Shown piece by piece: positions 12,401 to 20,300 of a stretch of DNA of 64,000 nucleotides. The DNA comes from Eonycteris spelaea (Eukaryota; Chordata; Mammalia; Chiroptera; Pteropodidae), in assembly GCA_003508835.1 (NCBI GenBank), contig PUFA01000014.1:3416501-3480500 (forward strand), written 5' to 3'. The notes below the pieces were generated by a model. That model was not told the DNA's origin and made no database searches. It worked only from the letters and a program-made list of their open reading frames with translations. The position numbers were made by a program, and so were the translations under genes. Numbering within the stretch: the stretch's first letter is position 1; each line of letters begins with the position of its first letter.

Positions 12401-13680
12401 CGTGAGCAGATGGTTTTGCCATCTGTGGCTTGCCACGAGTCCTCCACAGTAGGTAAGGATGGTATAAACCCGCATCAGCAACATCTCGGTCCCACACCTG
12501 CTGGCAAGAGCATATCGTCCCAACGCAGTCATCCAGAAACCAAGAGGGCTCTCAAAAAGGGTGATCACATCGATTCAGATGAGTTAATTGACAGAAATCA
12601 TACTCTTCCAGAGCTCACTCTGAATTCACTTGTGGGCAACTTTTACAGAGACTAAAATCTTTCCCCACCTACACAGTAACACATTGGCCTGTTAATAAAC
12701 ACCTCTCTCTACAGTAATACCGCGAATATTTATCACTTGGTTACTGTCTTTGGACATGTATTAATTCACTCGTCATCAGAACCACCCTGTGGTGTACAGC
12801 CCAGGGCGGTTCAGTAACCTGGTATGCCAGTAAACGCGGGGGAGGGGGACTGGGACTCACACCCCACTGGCGGGTCAGGGCTGTCGGAGCGCCTTGTGGG
12901 GCCCAGAGAAGCGCGGAGGACGCGCTCCTTAACTTCGCTCACTGCAGTCTCTCAGACAGACATTGATCTCATTCCGAAAGCCTGGCTTTAGTTTTTAGAA
13001 GTTCGAGCGCACTTCAGCGCTCTTGCATCGTAAGACCGGCTTTCGGAAGGCGCTGCTCCCTTCCTAAGGCGACTCCCAGGCCTTATTTCGGGACCGGGTT
13101 TTGATATTTCGGATTTTCTTAGGAGGTCCCTAAAACAGGTGGTAAGGACAGGATGCAGCGTGAGGGGCCCGCGACTCTCCCCGTACGCGCGCGAGCCTGA
13201 GGCCCAGAACAAGGCCCCCCTTTCAAGCTGCATTCCGACACCCCACCTCCGCCGGGGATCGCGGCCGGCTGGTCTCGGCGTCTCAGACGCAGCTCTCGGC
13301 CTCCGCTGTCGCCCCCCGCCCCGCGCCCCGAGTCCGAGCCCCGCCTGGGCTCCCGCTACTCCGCGTGCTCGCGCACACGCTGCGCCGGGGTGCGCAGCGG
13401 CGGCCCCTGCCCAGGGCGCCCCAACCTCCCCCACGCACCCCGAGTCCGGCAGGGCTCCCTCCGCCCGAGGGGCGGCGCGGCCAAGGGCAGCCCCTGTCCC
13501 CGAGACTCTCCCTGCCGCCCCTGGCCTCCACGGGCTCCCCCTACCGCGTCCCGCGTGGGCCCGGCCAAGGCCACGCGCCCGTCCGCGCCCCGGGCTGCAG
13601 AGCGCCGTGGGGGCTCGGGGCCGTCCAGGCGTCCCCGCAGGGTGAGGAGGGCCGCGCCTACCGAGCACGAGGCGAGCCAT
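378..13680 (-). CDS. PDIA6: PDIA6 (protein disulfide isomerase A6 / P5), 5' part, nine coding exons
   Basis: PDIA6 is an ER-lumen thiol-disulfide oxidoreductase that helps fold secretory proteins and takes part in unfolded-protein signalling. The CDS is join of 13680-13662, 9910-9769, 6676-6619, 6194-6068, 3951-3845, 2712-2582, 2080-1966, 1456-1316 and 462-378 on the minus strand (925 nt). All introns are GT-AG and all phases agree. The product starts with a signal peptide ([19 protein letters not shown]). The first thioredoxin domain has WCGHC with cysteines 55 and 58, then a Gly/Ser-rich linker at about 140-160, then a second thioredoxin domain with cysteines 190 and 193. The start of the redox-inactive third domain ends at HILDTG, residue 308. 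The remaining ~130 residues, including the KDEL-type retention signal, lie beyond position 1. Exon lengths and residue numbering match human P5 (440 aa) as I know it. The start was chosen because it gives the signal peptide, a G at -3 and +4, and lies in the CpG island. Confidence 0.97.
825..1000 (+). repeat. MIR SINE, 3' part
   Basis: The segment reads like the MIR 3' half: CTCTGTGCCTC, a cytosine-poor middle with TGTAAAATAG, GTGAGAATTAAATGAG, and the end GGTGCTCAATAAATGTTAG. Confidence 0.8.
1234..1299. repeat. 11-bp minisatellite, six copies
   Basis: Six tandem units of GACTGACACAT and close variants (GACTGACAGAT, GACTGACGAAT, GGCTGACAGAT, GACTGATGGAT) stand in direct succession. They lie inside PDIA6 intron 8, 16 bases past the exon 8 donor. 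Confidence 0.9.
1316..1456 (-). CDS. PDIA6: PDIA6 exon 8 (cis-Pro strand and helix of second thioredoxin domain)
   Basis: The 47 codons run from [20 protein letters not shown] to [11 protein letters not shown]. The acceptor is TTTTTTTAATAG; the donor GTAAAC is weaker than the others. Human has ELLE where this window reads ELHE. An 11-bp minisatellite lies 16 bases into the downstream intron. Confidence 0.96.
1457..1965 (-). other. PDIA6: PDIA6 intron 7
   Basis: This 509-bp intron ends in a T-rich tract before the exon 8 acceptor. I recognise no repeat or other gene in it. Confidence 0.8.
1966..2080 (-). CDS. PDIA6: PDIA6 exon 7 (second thioredoxin domain)
   Basis: It completes Asn195 and encodes [19 protein letters not shown] through [14 protein letters not shown]. 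Acceptor TTCCTGTAG and donor GTGAGT are canonical. It is 115 nt long. Confidence 0.97.
2081..2581 (-). other. PDIA6: PDIA6 intron 6 with L1 3' UTR fragment
   Basis: The interval 2385-2515 resembles the L1 3' UTR of non-primate placentals: ACATGTGGAATCTAAACA, then CGGGGAACAGACTGGCTGTTG, read on the plus strand. The rest is unremarkable intron. Confidence 0.6.
2582..2712 (-). CDS. PDIA6: PDIA6 exon 6 (second WCGHC active site)
   Basis: It starts [17 protein letters not shown], runs through [15 protein letters not shown] with catalytic Cys190 and Cys193, and ends two bases into Asn195. Acceptor AATCACAG and donor GTAAGT are canonical. It is 131 nt long. Confidence 0.97.
2713..3844 (-). other. 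PDIA6: PDIA6 intron 5
   Basis: This is AT-rich intronic sequence without a repeat I can name. A minus-strand frame runs through the donor at 3845 but only its first codons belong to exon 5. Confidence 0.75.
3845..3951 (-). CDS. PDIA6: PDIA6 exon 5 (interdomain linker)
   Basis: This exon covers residues 116-151: the last helix of the first thioredoxin domain ([19 protein letters not shown]) and the flexible linker ending SYSSGRQ. It is 107 nt long with canonical sites (TTGCAG and GTAAGT). The linker differs from human at several residues (GARTSEA, AGRAGSY), as expected for the least constrained part. Confidence 0.94.
3952..6067 (-). other. PDIA6: PDIA6 intron 4
   Basis: It holds a minus-strand MIR at about 4860-4995. 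The short open frames on both strands near 5014-5292 overlap one another and show no protein family. I see nothing else. Confidence 0.75.
4860..4995 (-). repeat. MIR SINE
   Basis: The plus strand reads the MIR reverse complement: a TACATGC-TTTATATGTACTGAC segment, then CCCCATTTTACAGATGAC, then CCAGGGAGTTAAG. Confidence 0.75.
6068..6194 (-). CDS. PDIA6: PDIA6 exon 4 (first thioredoxin domain, C-terminal half)
   Basis: It encodes [18 protein letters not shown] and then the strand with the cis-proline motif GFPTIKIF, to EDYQ plus one base. Acceptor CCTGCAG and donor GTAAGG flank it. It is 127 nt long and almost identical to human P5 over its length. Confidence 0.97.
6195..6618 (-). other. PDIA6: PDIA6 intron 3
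   Basis: This 424-bp intron sits between the first-domain exons. I see no recognisable repeat or gene in it. Confidence 0.75.
6619..6676 (-). CDS. PDIA6: PDIA6 exon 3 (first CGHC active site)
   Basis: This 58-nt exon completes Trp54 and encodes the catalytic CGHC (Cys55, Cys58) followed by [15 protein letters not shown]. Acceptor AAAAG and donor GTAAGT are canonical. It is too short to stand out as an open frame and was placed by protein similarity and phase. Confidence 0.95.
7630..7770 (-). repeat. MIR SINE
   Basis: GTTATCTTCATCTTACAGAT, GATGAAACCGAGACCAAG, a GTCACCTGTGAG segment and a final AGTCCCACATTCTCAA follow the order of the MIR reverse complement. Confidence 0.7.
8385..8550. mobile_element. 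hAT-type DNA transposon fragment
   Basis: GTTTCCTTTGTGATCCTGTA, then GCATACATTTAAACCTTTAT, then a decayed copy of the GGTCCATGGCACAAAAAGG to CACCTGCTCTGG end match a mammalian hAT family whose TIR begins CAGGGGTTCTTAACC. The exact family name is not certain. Confidence 0.55.
9769..9910 (-). CDS. PDIA6: PDIA6 exon 2 (signal peptide end, first thioredoxin domain start)
   Basis: Acceptor TTTCCAG precedes the exon and donor GTAAGT follows it. It completes Gly7, encodes [12 protein letters not shown] of the signal peptide, the mature N-terminus [13 protein letters not shown], and the strand ending FYAP. It stops two bases into Trp54 of the first WCGHC motif. The length of 142 nt fits 46 codons plus 2+2 split bases. 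Confidence 0.96.
10150..10310 (-). repeat. MIR SINE
   Basis: The order TCACTTGAAAA..., CTCTACAACCACCCCATGAG, TAGTACTGTTATTGCCATTT, then CTCTGTGACCTTGGGTAAC is that of a diverged MIR in minus orientation. Confidence 0.6.
11650..11810 (-). repeat. MIR SINE
   Basis: CCATTTTTAGGCCAGAAAAT, GGAAACACAGAGGGTAACTT, GCCTAATGCCACATAATCAG and AGCTAGAACGTGGTTGG follow the MIR reverse complement. Confidence 0.75.
13662..13680 (-). CDS. PDIA6: PDIA6 exon 1, coding part (start codon)
   Basis: It encodes MARLVL plus the first base of Gly7, then the donor G|GTAGGC. It gives the first residues of the signal peptide. The start codon has G at -3 and +4. The 5' UTR continues to higher coordinates; its transcription start cannot be fixed from sequence but is probably within the next ~100 bases. 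Confidence 0.93.
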
Positions 13681-13837
13681 GCCGACAGCCCCGGCCGCCG
13701 CGTAGTCCTGCCGCCGCCTCAGCTCCGCCGCCTCAGCTCCGCCGCGCCGCGCCCCCGCCGCCCCACGTCCCTCCCTCGGACCGCGCAGCCGGCGCCCGGC
13801 GGCGCGGCGGGGGCGGGCCGGAAGGCGCTCGCCAAGC

Positions 13838-13856
13838 CGTGGCCACGGCTCAATGG
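13838..13856 (-). promoter_or_regulatory. ER stress response element-like site (CCATT-N9-CCACG)
   Basis: On the minus strand the site reads CCATT, nine bases, CCACG. The ERSE consensus bound by NF-Y with ATF6/XBP1 is CCAAT-N9-CCACG, so there is one mismatch and perfect spacing. The CCACG half lies in a perfect 12-bp palindrome, CCGTGGCCACGG, at 13837-13848. PDIA6 is a known unfolded-protein-response target, so the position about 160 bases upstream of the start codon fits. Confidence 0.65.
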
Positions 13857-13863
13857 TTCCTGA

Positions 13864-13871
13864 AGACGTCA
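13864..13871 (-). promoter_or_regulatory. CRE/ATF-like site
   Basis: The minus strand reads TGACGTCT, seven of eight bases of the CRE palindrome. It sits between the ERSE-like site and the CCAAT box. Confidence 0.5.
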
Positions 13872-13884
13872 CTCATTCGCGTAG

Positions 13885-13889
13885 CCAAT
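13885..13889 (+). promoter_or_regulatory. CCAAT box
   Basis: AGCCAATGGG is a good NF-Y core with typical flanks. NF-Y acts in either orientation. It lies about 205 bases upstream of the PDIA6 start codon. Confidence 0.6.
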
Positions 13890-15394
13890 GGGAGGCGGCC
13901 GGGTAGAGGTTACCGGTTTGTTTTTTTTTGGTGGGGCGGGGCGAGTGGCGGAAGGAGGGACTTGCTGGGGGCGGGGCTGGCCAGCCTCCCGTCCTCTGGT
14001 GGCCTTCTCGCCACTCTGACCAAAGCCTCCCGGGCTCTCAGTGCTTTTCCTTAGAGTCCTGCATTTGGTTTTCCTTATTTCTCCAGGTCTTATTCTGTCT
14101 TTACCCTCACCTTGCGTCTAACGACCCCCTTTCAGCCCTCATTCATCCTTTGCCTCCCTCCACCCCCCATTCTCTTTGTCTCCTGGGAGGATAACTTTCT
14201 TCGGGCCCCCAGTGCGTTTAGGACCTTATTAAATACGTATTACTTTTTCTTGTTCCTGGATGAGTATTCAGTCAACAAACACTGGCTAAGCACATACTAT
14301 ATGTGACATAATTCACTAAGTATTTATTTCATTGAATTACTTTAAAAGTTCCCATGTCCAGGGCACATGACTGCGCAAAGCCTGTCATAGAGAGGACCCA
14401 GTTCTCTGTAGAATCCAAGGGGGCTTCGGCTTCAGGGTGACCTTCCTTACCCTGGGCGGAGCCTTAACAATGCCTTCTCTTGGTCACGTGTCTTGTGAAA
14501 TTTGCAAAAGAAAAAGTATAATAGGCTAAGACTGGTATCTCTGCTTTTCCCTCCTATGTTTGGAGCGGACTTCAGCGTTTTGTTTTTGTATTAATAAGGA
14601 ACTGGTAATAGTTTACTTCTCTGTAGTGTTTTACACATAAAACAGCTCTGATTCTGGCAAAAGCACTTATAAGTACAGTGGGGTCCAAGAGTGGTAGTGA
14701 CTGGCAGGGCTTCCTGGAGCCAGTGGTACTAGAGCTTAGTTTGAAGATTTGCCAGACAGGAGAAAGTCATTCCAAGCAGAGGGAGCAAAGAGAGTAAAAA
14801 AAGCACCATGAAGAGGAAGCTGGCAGCCCATGAGAGATTTTGGGGGGGGGCACTGTCTGTGTGTTGTCTTCTTGATGGATACTTGGGTAGTTTTCACATC
14901 ACATAGATGGGTTGGTACAGTGTGATATTTCAAAGTGCACACACACACCTTGCCGTTGGTGCTGCAGGCTATTTTCACGTGCTGCCAGGTATATGATGAT
15001 GGATGTTTGTGTTAGTTTAAATCTCAACTCCAACAAACACTCGCAACCACAAACTACTTAGTAGTCTGAGGCCATTTGATGAGTGCTACTCAGTCTAAAA
15101 GAATTATGTTAAATTATGCCAAAAAGAATTGACTAGCCTCCGGAAGGGGGTATGTTTGTGCTTCTCTGAACATTGAAGCCTCCTGTGTCCTAGATACTGT
15201 GGGGAGAACACAAGAAATACAGGAGACACAGTTTTAGTCACAAAAGTAGGTTTATCAGTATACTTTGCTATAATGGAGAATATTCTGGCTCTTCTTAGAG
15301 GTCTTGAATTTAAAAGCTGAAGTATAAAAGTGGCTTTGGCTACAGATGCAAACAAAGGAAGGGGATGTCATTCAGTCACTCATTTCTTATTTCA

Positions 15395-15725
15395 CGATTC
15401 ATTTGACAAGTATTTACTGAATAAGTATTTACTTATCTCTGGCTTGATATTGGTCCTGGGGTACTAAGATGATTAAGAGATGTTCCCTGCCCATAGCAGC
15501 TCACTGTCCAAAGTGGGAAGCGGGTCAATAAAAAGAAACAATGAGGGTATGTAGAGAAAGTTCTATGAGATCCCAGAGCAAGCAAGAACTCACTCCGCTT
15601 GAGGGAGTTTGCCGTTGAAGAGCGTTCCTGGGATGGCGGGAGGCAGAAGGGGGACGTTCTAGGCAAGGACAGCTCGTGAGCGAAGGTACAGAGTGGAGAA
15701 AGACATGATGCACGAAGAATCCTGA
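15395..15725 (+). repeat. L2 LINE 3' region
   Basis: The segment contains CATTTGACAAGTATTTACTG, then TGGTCCTGGGGTACTAAGAT, then TTCCCTGCCCATAGCAGCTC and a later GCACGAAGAATCCTGAGC. This is the usual order of the L2 3' end. Confidence 0.65.
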
Positions 15726-16259
15726 GCAACCCCCCTGCAGCAGGTTGGTTGGGACCAGACTCACCAGCTACACTGAGCACAGAGATGGTGACTTCAGCTG
15801 GTCACTTTTTTCTTACCAATAGGAGTTTAAAGAACAAAAGATTAACACTTTTTACATGACTAAATTTCTTGAATTCTAGAACTTTGGGTCTATATTTCGT
15901 CTGGCTCTTTGGGTACTCAGTGAATGAGAATGGAGCATTCCAGGGCTGGGTGATTTGAGACAGTTTCAGAGAGTTCCGTTGGCCTTGGCTGGAAGCTAGG
16001 CCGATCGAACACCAGCTCCAGGCTGGTGTTCTTGGGAAAAAAACAGACAGGACAACAATAATATTTTCTGAAGCATGGTAGGCTCCTCTTCCTCTTCTGC
16101 CCTCAAAGGCTAGACCGCCAAGCAGAAAAGAATAAACCAAGTGATTAAGGAGGAGGAAAGAATGGTCCAGAAACCTTGATTTTTTTCTAGGACAATGAAC
16201 AGAATTAGTAACTCCAATTCCCAGCACATTTCACATAGATAATAATGACAACAACAATG

Positions 16260-16316
16260 TAAATAAACAAACGAATGAATGAGTGAATGATAAATGAATG
16301 AATGAATAATAAACAA
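16260..16316. repeat. (AATG)n microsatellite, imperfect
   Basis: Repeated AATG/AATA units run from AAATAAACAAACGAATGAAT to AATGAATAATAAACAAAA. Confidence 0.85.
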
Positions 16317-16899
16317 AATAACTTTGTATGTAATCCCCTCAGAATTACTTAGAGAGGGGTTGGTGGTGGGAGTGTTGATGAATAAACCAGAAGTGCCTTT
16401 TCCCACTATTTCCTTGAAATTTTCAGCCCCACCCCCAAGCTGAGTTACTGTGACTCAGCGGCTTGTCTCTCATTGTCCCTCACCCTCCACTTCCTGTAGC
16501 ACCCTTTTTCTATTCTGAAAGGAGAGGAAGTGGGGGTGGGGGTGGGCGCTGCTGGACTGGAAGCAGTACCTCTGGGGAACATTCTCGTGTTCATTTACAT
16601 TTGCTCGGAAGTGAATGAAATGGAAGCCCTGAAGAAGGAACTGGAGTATCATCTGAACTTGCTAACACCGGGGGAAAAGCCAGAGGAAAACGAGAGGGCT
16701 GTTCCAGGCGGAGGGCATGGCCCGAGCAAAGACACAGAGGCGGGACAGCGCATGGCCTCGTCGCTCGGCTACCGGACCTTTTCCTTGAAATTGCGTACAT
16801 ATGTTATTGTCCCAGGTAGTTACTAAATGTTAGTTTAGTTGCTTCCTATGTGTCAAACATGAGGCTAAACTCATCACAATCATTAACTTATGAAATCTG

Positions 16900-17760
16900 C
16901 ACAAAAACCAACTGACTCTCCCTGTCCTTGTCATCCTTTATGGCTCTGCTTGAATTTCAAGTCCTCAGAGGTCTCCCCTGACCACACCTTCTAAAGTTGG
17001 TACCCCTTCCCTGGCCCCCAAGATTTTCTATCGAAGCTCCTCGCTTTTTTCTTTCTTAGCAATCGCATTAGGGTTTTTTTTGTTTTTGTTTTTTGTTTTG
17101 TTTTGTTTTGTTTTTGTGGCTGCAACAAATTACTGCAAATTTAGTGGCTTAAAACAATGCACATTTATTACCTCCTAGTCCTATAGGTAAGAAGTCCACC
17201 AGAGGTCTCCCCGGGCTGCCATCAGGGCGTCAGGGCCGCGTTCCTGCCTGGAGGGTCTAAGGGAGAACCTGTCTCCTTGGCTTTTCTCGTTTCTGGAGGG
17301 TCTGCTTTCCTTACCCTGTGGTCCCACCCCCATCTTCAAAGCCAACGGTGTCAGGCTGAGTCCTCAGAGATGTCGCATCTCTTGGTTCTCTCTCTCCTGC
17401 CTCCCTCTTCCTCTTTTAAGGACCCCCCGTAATTATAGGGACCACCCGGGTAATCCAGAAGATCTCCCTATTCTAACGCCCGCTGACCTTAGTTCCATCT
17501 GCCAACTGAATGCCCCTTTGCCATGTAATTCTGGGGGTGGGACATAGACCTCGTCGGGGCCCATGACCCTGCCTTCCGGAGCGATCATCGCAGTTTAGAG
17601 TGATTTGTTCGTTCACTTCCTTTTGTCTGATGTGTGAAGTCCATGAGCGCGGCCTCTGTGTTCGCTGATTCCTCCACGCCGCAGGACCTGGTCCAGGCCG
17701 ATGCCCTCCGTGGGCACCCAGTGAATACGTTGTGCTGGGGTGAGGGAATGAACGATCCTA
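16900..17760 (+). repeat. L2 LINE split by a later LTR-like insertion
   Basis: L2 sequence stands at 16910-17065 (GGCTCTGCTTGAATTTCAAG, GAGGTCTCCCCTGACCACAC) and resumes at about 17600-17750 (TGAAGTCCATGAGCGCGGCC, GGGCACCCAGTGAATACG). Between them lie a TTTTG-rich tract at 17072-17116 and an LTR-like segment starting GTGGCTGCAACAAATTACTG. Confidence 0.6.
17117..17585 (-). repeat. MaLR-like LTR fragment
   Basis: GGCTGCAACAAATTACTGCA, TTTAGTGGCTTAAAACAATG, and ACATAGACCTCG near the end show the reverse-complement layout of a MaLR-type repeat. It interrupts the L2 copy. Confidence 0.5.
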
Positions 17761-17890
17761 CAAGGCAGGTATTATCAGGCCTATTTTATTATTTATTATT
17801 TATTTCAGACTTCTTTTATACATAAGAAGAGGTTCATCGGTGAAAAAACTCACCCAAGCTGTCAGAGCCATGGATCTTAGAGCCTATAAA
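17755..17890 (-). repeat. MIR SINE
   Basis: CTACAAGGCAGGTATTATCA, a TTTATT-rich middle, then ACATAAGAAGAGGTTCATCG and ACCCAAGCTGTCAGAGCCAT follow the MIR reverse complement with a short TTA expansion. Confidence 0.55.
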
Positions 17891-17899
17891 GGTCAGGGT

Positions 17900-18200
17900 G
17901 GGCTAGGTTAGGCTGGAATAACAAACAACCCTCATTTCAATGGCTTACAACAATAAAGGTTCATTTTTCCCATGCTCCCTGTCTGTCATGGGTTGTCTAC
18001 AGCTCTGTTGTACATCAGCTTCCCTCGGGGACCCAGGTGACGGAGCAGCTTCTACCAGGAACGTTGCTGTTCTCACAGCAGAGGGGAAGGGGCCCCCGGC
18101 ACAACCCCCTGGCTCTTACACCCTCTGTTGGGAAGTGACACACCTCACTCACTCCCCCCTGCACTTATTGGACCCAAGCAGGACACATGAGTTCAACTAG
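17900..18200 (-). repeat. LTR-like interspersed repeat
   Basis: TTAGGCTGGAATAACAAACA, ATTTCAATGGCTTACAACAA and TAAAGGTTCATTTTTCCCAT match a common old mammalian LTR-type repeat in reverse orientation. I cannot name the family with confidence. Confidence 0.45.
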
Positions 18201-18205
18201 TGGAG

Positions 18206-18580
18206 ACCGTATCAGTCGGCTAAGGCTGCCGTGACAAAATGCCACACGCTGGGCTGCTTGAACGACAGAAATGCCATATCTCACAGCCTGGAGGCTGGAA
18301 GTCCAAGATCAAGGTGCCGGCTGGGCTGGTTCCTCCTGAGGCCCTTGTCCTTGGTTCGTCAACTGCCACTTTCTCGCTGTGCCCTCATGTGGCCTTTCCT
18401 CAGTGCGTCCACTCTCCCGGTGTCTCTTCCTCTTCTACAAGGACACCCGTCCTATCGGATTAGGGCCCCACGCTTATGACCTCACGTAACCTTAATCACC
18501 TCCTTACTGGCCCCATCGCCAAAGGCAGCGACGTGGGGTCAGTCACATTAGGGGCTCAAACACTATGTTTATTCCCCCCA
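18206..18580 (-). repeat. MLT1-type (MaLR) LTR
   Basis: In reverse orientation it has all landmarks: CGTATCAGTCGGCTAAGGCT, a CAGCCTGGAGGCTGGAAGTC segment, CTCATGTGGCCTTTCCTCAG, CAAGGACACCCGTCCTATCG and TTAACCTTAATCACCTCC-like sequence. Confidence 0.85.
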
Positions 18581-18589
18581 TAGAACTTA

Positions 18590-18775
18590 TCGCAATTCGT
18601 AACGAACTCAATTATTTACATTTTTGTGTACATATTGTCTGTCTCCTTCCCTGGAATAGAAGCTCCAAGGAGGAGGAGCCAAGGCATTTGGCGCCCTGAC
18701 CAACTCTCCATCTTGAACGGTGTCTTGCACATACTTAATAAATATTTGTTATTGACTGAAATTTTGATGAAAGGT
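18590..18775 (+). repeat. L2 LINE 3' end
   Basis: TTATTTACATTTTTGTGTAC, TGTCTCCTTCCCTGGAATAG, AAGCTCCAAGGAGG and the terminal TACTTAATAAATATTTGTTA match the L2 3' end. Confidence 0.7.
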
Positions 18776-18889
18776 AGACTTTCTAAAGACTAATAGGAAA
18801 AGAATTTGTATATTTTCTTGTAATTCTTTAGATCTAGAATAAAAAAAATAATGTTTCTGAAGAGCCCATCTCTTTTATTTTTACTTTAA

Positions 18890-19205
18890 AACTTTTACTG
18901 TGATTTAAAAATTAATCGACTTTATTTCTTAGATCAGTTTGAGGCTCATGGCAAAGTTGAGTGTAAAGGACGGAGTTCCCAGACACCCCAGCTCCCCCCT
19001 CCCATCCACGTCCCCAAGCAGAGTGGCACGTTTGTCACGACCCGACCTACACTGACACACCGTTGTCAACCAGAGCCCGCTGTTTTCGTGGGGGTTTGCT
19101 CTTTGTGCTGTGCATTCTACGGGTGTGGACAAACATCTGATGATATGTGTCCACCCTTACCGTCTCACACGGAATCGTTTCGTCGTCCTAAAAATCCTCT
19201 GTGCT
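18890..19205 (-). repeat. L1M LINE fragment, 3' UTR
   Basis: GCTCATGGCAAAGTTGAGTG, CAGCTCCCCCCTCCCATCCA, GGCACGTTTGTCACGACCCG and CTACGGGTGTGGACAAACAT match the 3' region of old L1 elements. The same segment recurs at 55,670-55,990. Confidence 0.65.
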
Positions 19206-19214
19206 TCGCCTATA

Positions 19215-19830
19215 AAAATGTATCAGAAATTCGCTGGGCCAGGAGGCGTCGCAGAAGGTGACGGGAGCTGGTACAAGTCAGCTGCAGTTTGCCAAGCATC
19301 CGTCGCTAATGTCCTTCCTTATCTCCGTAGCTCTGTAGGAATAACAAGACTGTATAAAACTGCTTGTTATGTTACAATCGGAGCTCAGCCTTTGCGTAGG
19401 AATCCGCTGAGCTGGTGCCAGCATCGATAAGTGCCACTTTCTGCTTAGAGCCTGGTGTCCCGTCTCTCCGGGAATCCGATAACAGTGCCAATAAAGCCAA
19501 GGTCTCCGTTCTACGAGGCAAAACGACCTGTAAATAGATAAGACCAGCGGTCTGGAAATTCCTTCCCCCTTGCAGCCCCCCACCCGAAGCTCCCCCTCCC
19601 ATCCTGAGTCATGAAGCACACGTGAAACCTCATACAAAGGAATCACGCGCCCCTCGCATGGACACTGTGAGGATGTATAAGCTGTAAGAAATCTAACCAA
19701 GGGGAGACCATGCTTTGGGGCTATTGAATGCCCCACACGCTCCACCTGCAATAAATTCTCCTTCCTCTAACAAAGTTTTCTGAGCACCCAATTTTCTCCG
19801 TCGGGTGTCGCTTCCTGCAACACTTCTTGT
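19215..19830 (+). mobile_element. Possible solo ERV LTR(s)
   Basis: Two successive LTR-like units can be seen. The first has a TATA-like GTATAAAACTG at about 19350 and an AATAAA at about 19490. The second runs 19529-19822, begins TG, ends CA, and has GATGTATAAGC and GCAATAAATTC. I see no matching target duplication and cannot name the family. Confidence 0.4.
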
Positions 19831-20139
19831 CTAACTGAGTTAAATCTCTCCCAGGGTCTCCTTGGCCAGCCGGTACCCAGAGCTGGGTACCCTCATGGGC
19901 ACCCTCCGGGCAGCCCCCAAGACCACTGGCTCCTGCAGCCTCTGGAGCGTCCGAGTTTCATGTCACTCCTCCCTCTGTCTGACTCTGTCCTGCTCCTGCA
20001 AACTCTCATTCCTACACCTGCCGTGCCCAATACTTCCTGTAACTGTGCCAAAAGCCATAATACCAAGGATGTTGACTTTCTGCTCTCCAAACAAGAGGTC
20101 TTGTAGTTACCAGAATCTGCCCTCATTAGCAATTTTTGT

Positions 20140-20300
20140 TTTCCCTTTACATGATCAATCACCAAATCCTGTCCAATTTGAAACCTAAATAACATTTCTG
20201 CTCTCCATCCACACGGATCTTGGCCTAGCTCAGATTTCAGCATCTCATCTGAACTATTACAAGAGCCTCCTTGCTTCACCTCCTTTTGCTTCTTTTCTAT
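20140..20300 (+). repeat. L2 LINE body fragment
   Basis: ATGATCAATCACCAAATCCT, TTTCTGCTCTCCATCCACAC and GAACTATTACAAGAGCCTCC keep the order of the L2 consensus. Confidence 0.65.

Larger units (their letters stand above)
9911..13661 (-). other. PDIA6: PDIA6 intron 1
   Basis: The first intron holds minus MIR relics near 10150-10310 and 11650-11810. The block 12090-12700 has two open frames but matches no protein I know. The last 800 bases are the downstream half of the CpG island. Confidence 0.75.
12880..13990. promoter_or_regulatory. PDIA6: PDIA6 CpG-island promoter region
   Basis: GC content and CpG density rise sharply here and fall again after about 14,000. The island covers exon 1, the 5' UTR and the start of intron 1. 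The long overlapping open frames on both strands (for example 12988-13872 minus) come from the lack of AT-rich stop codons, not from real genes. Confidence 0.9.
14000..16900. other. Intergenic: L2 relics, no gene
   Basis: L2 3'-end fragments in plus orientation occur near 14690-14830, 15395-15545 and 15560-15725. A tetranucleotide repeat lies at 16260-16316. The 98-codon frame at 16530-16826 ends in an L2 fragment and matches no known protein. No exon is supported. Confidence 0.7.

Noticed and set aside
12988..13872. 294-codon minus-strand frame over the PDIA6 promoter
   Set aside because: It runs in another frame through PDIA6 exon 1 and the CpG island, is dominated by Arg, Ala, Gly and Pro, and has overlapping long frames on the other strand. 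Composition explains it.
16530..16826. 98-codon frame with a charged helical stretch (EALKKELEYHLNLL)
   Set aside because: The frame's second half is an L2 fragment and no splice or promoter signals surround it. I cannot link it to any gene.
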